7,269 nt of DNA from Bacillota bacterium (GTDB lineage: Bacteria > Bacillota_C > Negativicutes > JAEYSJ01). The translations under genes were made by a program, and so were the position numbers. Each line of letters opens with the position of its first letter. Within the stretch, counting starts at the first letter, position 1. Where the stretch lies: contig JAEYSJ010000075.1 in NCBI GenBank assembly GCA_023434855.1, forward strand, positions 1 to 7,269, given 5' to 3'. This document shows positions 4,613 through 7,269 of this stretch, in pieces. Under the pieces are notes generated by a model. The model had not been told where the DNA came from. It worked only from the letters and a program-made list of their open reading frames with translations, and searched no databases.

Positions 4613-4801
4613 ATGCAGGTCAAAAGGGCCGAAGAAATTATCAGATCGTTGTCGGAAATAGAGGTGCTTTACCAGAATAATGCGGTATGGCTGGAAAATG
4701 TCAATGCAGAAAAGAGCACCGCATATGTAAAGATGCTGAATGAGGGAAATCTCATGGAAGTGCCTGTTGCCCAGTTGCATGAAACAGGTGTGGTAAAATA
4801 G
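4613..4801 (+). CDS. sspH: H-type small acid-soluble spore protein
   Basis: The 62-aa protein starts MQVKRAEEIIRSLSEIEV and aligns by eye with Bacillus SspH: M-x-V/I-x-RA-x-EI/L near the start, a central V-x-Y/F-Q-x-x-x-V-W/M-I/L-x-x-V stretch, then TA-x-V and (M/L)-x-VPVxxLxE near the end (here LMEVPVAQLHETG). Family knowledge: SspH is a minor SASP made only in the forespore, packaged in the spore core and lost at germination. The start is supported by AAAGGAG (4598-4604) with 8-nt spacing and by the promoter position; an in-frame ATG 30 nt upstream is inside the promoter. It is a single-gene unit closed by a strong terminator. It is the best evidence that the host makes endospores. Confidence 0.9.
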   Translation: MQVKRAEEIIRSLSEIEVLYQNNAVWLENVNAEKSTAYVKMLNEGNLMEVPVAQLHETGVVK

Positions 4802-4817
4802 CGATATTTTCATTCTT

Positions 4818-4865
4818 ATTAATAACCTAAACCCCTTGCCTGGGTTTAGGTTATTAATTTATTTT
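4818..4865 (+). terminator. Strong intrinsic terminator after sspH
   Basis: Perfect 17-bp stem ATTAATAACCTAAACCC (4818-4834) / GGGTTTAGGTTATTAAT (4842-4858) with a 7-nt loop, followed by TTATTTTAATA. It begins 17 nt after the sspH stop. The A-rich left flank is short, so it is chiefly a plus-strand terminator, although the symmetric stem could act in both directions. Confidence 0.85.
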
Positions 4866-4970
4866 AATATCCGATTATAGCCAGACTGATATTGAGACTT
4901 TAGTACTATCCAGGATAACAATTTTTGAGACTATAGACTGATTGTTAAACGGTAGGCATAAGCATACAAT

Positions 4971-4976
4971 TATAAT
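4971..4976 (+). promoter_or_regulatory. Possible -10 box (TATAAT) upstream of the HD-GYP gene
   Basis: A consensus TATAAT lies 80 bp before the HD-GYP start codon, but no recognisable -35 is found at 16-18 bp (AACGGT there); TTGTTA is 22 bp away. It could be an activator-dependent promoter. The upstream imperfect direct repeats TTGAGACTTTAG (4892-4903) and TTGAGACTATAG (4925-4936), spaced 33 bp, could be binding sites. Confidence 0.3.
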
Positions 4977-5055
4977 GAAAAATGGATATGAATAATTTTT
5001 TTTAAATACCAATTGCCGGATAACTTCCAGAAAATTTTGTAAAGGATGATCTATA

Positions 5056-6132
5056 ATGAGTACTAAAATGGTTGCAGTAGAAGCTTTGACCCCAGGAACA
5101 GTGCTTGGTGAAGCCGTGTTGAGCGCCAGTGGCAAAGTTCTGTTAGCCAAAGATGTGGTACTCACATCAAGGGCAATTTCATTGTTAAATATGTGGGCTG
5201 TTAATTGTGTATATATTTGTGACGAAGAGGAACAGGAAGAGCTCCAAAAGACGGAAAACACGTCCGGATATACTGGATCTCAGTCACAATCGAATATGGC
5301 TGCAGAATGTACGAAATTCTTTCAGGAATATGACCAAGCCGTAACCACGGTATCCCAATCATTTGATTTCATTCGCAGCCAAAAGAAAGTTCCGGTGTTG
5401 CAGTTGAAGGACGCCGCTTTTGGTATCTATTCATCCATATTGACAAGCAGTGTGGCTTTTATGTACCTGCTGATCAGTGATTATAAACTGGCGGATGCAG
5501 TATCACGCCATTCGGTAATGGTGGCTTTTATTGCCGGCATGATCGGTCGCCAGTTGGAAATGAGCGAAGACGAGATTAAAAAGCTTACATTAGCCGGATT
5601 ACTGCACGATATTGGCAAGCTGGTTTACGACCCGGGAAAACCTGCAAACCCTAAAGATCACGTTGTTAACGGAGTCATGCTATTAAAAGATATAAAAAGC
5701 TTTTCCCCCGAAGTGTTGCTAGCTGTGCTGCAGCACCATGAGTGTATTGATGGCAGTGGTTTTCCAACAGGAGTGGGCGAATCTAAAATTCATATTTTTG
5801 CTAAAATTATTGCAGTAGCGGATATTTTTCACTCTCAGGCGTATGATGGGGAATATTCCAACCCCTTTCCGGTACTAGATGTGCTTATAAAGGAGATGTT
5901 TGGCAAGCTGGACCCTATCGTTTGCCATCCGTTTATTAACCGGGTACGTGATTCCTTAATGCACAATTATATCTTGTTAAATGACGGTCGCGAAGCGGAA
6001 GTGGTTTTCTTCCACCCTAACAACTCAGGTTTTCCGGTTGTCAAGACAAAAGACGGTGAGTTTATTGACTTGGCAGCCCGCTCCGCTATTAAGGTTAATC
6101 ATGTTTTAGCCCCCGAATATTTCCCTCAATGA
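5056..6132 (+). CDS. HD-GYP domain protein, probable cyclic-di-GMP phosphodiesterase
   Basis: This 358-aa soluble protein has an N-terminal segment (5-55) of the type LxPGxVLxxxVxxxxGxxLLxxxxxLT, common at the front of HD-GYP proteins, then an acidic/Ser-rich linker (56-82). A helical region leads into the HD-GYP core. Metal and active-site motifs are intact: His152 in RHS, HDIGK with His184/Asp185/Lys188, His202, QHHE with His227/His228/Glu229, DGSGFP (232-237) and Asp256 in VADIFHS. The signature GYP reads GFP; Phe at this place occurs in the family and should not by itself abolish activity. Expected role: hydrolysis of cyclic-di-GMP, lowering the second messenger in the cytosol. AAAGGA (5041-5046) lies 9 nt before ATG. 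After the core about 80 residues follow, with a beta-rich tail (GREAEVVFFHP...GFPVVKTKDGEFIDL). It is a single-gene unit between the sspH terminator and a repeat hairpin. Confidence 0.9.
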   Translation: MSTKMVAVEALTPGTVLGEAVLSASGKVLLAKDVVLTSRAISLLNMWAVNCVYICDEEEQEELQKTENTSGYTGSQSQSNMAAECTKFFQEYDQAVTTVSQSFDFIRSQKKVPVLQLKDAAFGIYSSILTSSVAFMYLLISDYKLADAVSRHSVMVAFIAGMIGRQLEMSEDEIKKLTLAGLLHDIGKLVYDPGKPANPKDHVVNGVMLLKDIKSFSPEVLLAVLQHHECIDGSGFPTGVGESKIHIFAKIIAVADIFHSQAYDGEYSNPFPVLDVLIKEMFGKLDPIVCHPFINRVRDSLMHNYILLNDGREAEVVFFHPNNSGFPVVKTKDGEFIDLAARSAIKVNHVLAPEYFPQ

Positions 6133-6169
6133 TTGTTTTTAGACATAAGATAAAAGTTTAGAATGAATA

Positions 6170-6225
6170 AACCGCCAAGGACGCCAAGGGAATCATAAAT
6201 GTGACCCTTGGCGTTCTTGGCGGTT
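6170..6225. repeat. 21-bp-stem hairpin built from CGCCAAGG repeats
   Basis: AACCGCCAAGGACGCCAAGGG (arm 6170-6190) and its complement (6205-6225, with a single G-T pair) form a long stem with a 14-nt loop. Each arm contains a tandem of CGCCAAGG. From memory, such CCGCCAAGGACGCCAAGG units are common dispersed repeats in many bacterial genomes. It lies 37 bp after the HD-GYP stop. No T-run follows on either strand, so it is a palindromic repeat that may incidentally slow transcription, not a clear terminator. Confidence 0.75.
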
Positions 6226-6247
6226 AGCATTTTATTGAAATGAGTGT

Positions 6248-6269
6248 TAATGTCCAGCACTGGATATTA
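6248..6269. promoter_or_regulatory. Imperfect 22-bp palindrome upstream of mtnA
   Basis: TAATGTCCAG-CA-CTGGATATTA has 10-bp arms with one mismatch. It lies about 13 bp before a TATAAT (6282-6287) that could be an mtnA -10, so it would cover the -35 zone. It might be an operator. It does not resemble a SAM riboswitch or a methionine T-box, the usual methionine-related controls. Confidence 0.3.
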
Positions 6270-6281
6270 TATTTATTAGCT

Positions 6282-6320
6282 TATAATGAATATTGACAAT
6301 GTAATAAAATAACATTAAGC
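6282..6320 (+). promoter_or_regulatory. Possible mtnA promoter elements
   Basis: Two weak options exist. TATAAT at 6282-6287 has no good -35 at 17 bp (ACTGGA). A perfect TTGACA at 6293-6298 has only TTAAGC/TAAGCT as -10 at 16-17 bp. Neither is convincing alone. Both would give a 5' leader of roughly 30-65 nt without visible riboswitch structure. Confidence 0.3.
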
Positions 6321-6358
6321 TTTGAACATAGTAATAGTTTTAACAGAGGAGGGAGATT

Positions 6359-7269
6359 ATGATTGAACCGGTGGCACCAATTTATTGGCAGGATGGCAGA
6401 ATTTATATGATTGATCAGACCCAACTTCCGGGGAAATGGGTTGTTATTAACCCTGAAACAATAGAGGAAATGTGGGATGCAATAAAAAAGCTTAAGGTGC
6501 GGGGCGCGCCAGCCATCGGTATTGCCGCCGCTTTTGGGCTTTATTTGGCTGTTAAGGATTTATCGGTGAAGAATAAGGCTGAGTTTTGCAGCAAATTAAA
6601 TGCTGCCGTTGCATATCTGGCTTCATCCCGGCCAACAGCGGTTAATCTGTTTTGGGCTTTGCGCAGGGTGGAGCAGAGGATATTGGAGTCTTCCGCTACC
6701 GAGGTTGATGAGCTCAAAGCATTGGTGTTACAGGAAGCCAATGCTATTCGTGAAGAGGATGAGGCCATGTGCAGAGCGATAGGTTTAAATGGCGCACCGC
6801 TGCTCAAGGATGTATCGGCCGTATTGACCCATTGCAATGCAGGAACATTGGCTACTGCCCGCTACGGGACGGCGTTGTCACCTATTTATCAACTGGCTGC
6901 GGAAGGTAAAGTCCTTGAGGTGTTTGCTGATGAAACCCGTCCGCTGTTGCAGGGTGCAAGATTGACCGCCTGGGAACTAAATCAGGCCAAAATTCCGGTG
7001 ACTTTAATAACTGACAACATGTCCGCAACTGTTATGGCCCGGGGAATGGTGCAGGCTGCCATCGTAGGAGCCGACCGTATTACTGCTTGCGGCGATGTAG
7101 CAAATAAAATTGGTACATATGGGGTAGCTATTCTGGCTAAGGAACACGGCATTCCTTTCTATGTGGCGGCACCTACATCCACTTTTGACTTGTCACTGGA
7201 TCAAGGGGATGCAATCCCCATCGAAGAACGGGAATGGAGCGAGGTGACCCATATGGGCCCGCATTGTAC
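6359..7269 (+). CDS. mtnA: S-methyl-5-thioribose-1-phosphate isomerase, 3' truncated by window end
   Basis: The first 303 codons are present; the usual length is about 345-350, so only some 45 residues are missing. MtnA converts 5-methylthioribose-1-phosphate to 5-methylthioribulose-1-phosphate in the cytosolic methionine salvage pathway. Visible signatures: KVRGAPAIGIAAAFG (46-60), RPTAVNLFWA (91-100), THCNAGTLAT (157-166) with the catalytic Cys159, FADETRPLLQGARLTAWEL (189-206), ITDNMSA (217-223), GADRI (237-241) with the catalytic Asp239, and GDVANKIGTY (245-254). Cys159 and Asp239 are one residue off the catalytic Cys160/Asp240 of the Bacillus enzyme. The start is set by GAGGAGGG (6346-6353), 5 nt before ATG. 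Related eIF2B-like ribose-1,5-bisphosphate isomerases are the alternative, but the whole motif set fits MtnA. Any operon partners lie beyond the window. Confidence 0.94.
   Translation, partial: MIEPVAPIYWQDGRIYMIDQTQLPGKWVVINPETIEEMWDAIKKLKVRGAPAIGIAAAFGLYLAVKDLSVKNKAEFCSKLNAAVAYLASSRPTAVNLFWALRRVEQRILESSATEVDELKALVLQEANAIREEDEAMCRAIGLNGAPLLKDVSAVLTHCNAGTLATARYGTALSPIYQLAAEGKVLEVFADETRPLLQGARLTAWELNQAKIPVTLITDNMSATVMARGMVQAAIVGADRITACGDVANKIGTYGVAILAKEHGIPFYVAAPTSTFDLSLDQGDAIPIEEREWSEVTHMGPHC

Noticed and set aside
4875..5261. Minus-strand open frame overlapping the HD-GYP start
   Set aside because: It overlaps the conserved N-terminus of the HD-GYP protein and has no SD or domain; a shadow frame.
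6240..6358. SAM riboswitch or T-box upstream of mtnA
   Set aside because: None of the conserved core blocks of either element is present in the 119 nt checked.
1..7269. CRISPR array, tRNA, rRNA, prophage or toxin-antitoxin system
   Set aside because: No regularly spaced repeats, no tRNA or rRNA signature, and no phage, defence or toxin genes were found on either strand.

Overview
The window looks like a piece of a spore-forming Firmicute (Bacillota) chromosome of moderate G+C. The best evidence is an H-type small acid-soluble spore protein gene with a sigma-G-like promoter. An FMN riboswitch, strong AGGAGG-type ribosome binding sites and a radical-SAM fragment of anaerobe type fit that picture. 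A Sporomusaceae or other clostridial anaerobe is my guess; the sequence does not prove the family.

Layout. (1) The 3' end of a radical SAM/4Fe-4S NrdG-like protein, followed 47 nt later by a complete fold-type II PLP enzyme (cysteine-synthase superfamily) with an unusual C-terminal extension. (2) A 372-nt gap (1688-2059) that is not empty. It holds a possible 16-aa ORF, an A/T-rich tract, a promoter overlapped by a perfect 20-bp-arm palindrome, a sequence that folds as a compact four-way-junction RNA, and a strong intrinsic terminator. I regard this as a candidate free-standing structured RNA and the most interesting object here. (3) A soluble PAS histidine kinase on the minus strand, tail-to-tail with that RNA and with no response regulator beside it. 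(4) A 598-nt gap (3659-4256) with a REP-like inverted repeat, a good sigma-A promoter and a well-formed FMN riboswitch that has no riboflavin gene after it. Instead it faces, head-on, a 50-aa zinc-ribbon/rubredoxin-like gene on the minus strand. (5) sspH on the plus strand with its sigma-G promoter and terminator. (6) An HD-GYP cyclic-di-GMP phosphodiesterase, followed by a 21-bp-stem genomic repeat hairpin. (7) The first 303 codons of mtnA (methylthioribose-1-phosphate isomerase, methionine salvage), cut by the window end.

The genes do not form one pathway. They are mostly single-gene transcription units: sulfur/amino-acid enzymes at the two ends, signalling (histidine kinase, HD-GYP) and sporulation (sspH) in the middle. 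The unusual content is in the intergenic regions: an orphan riboswitch, a candidate structured RNA, and several dyads placed on or beside promoters.
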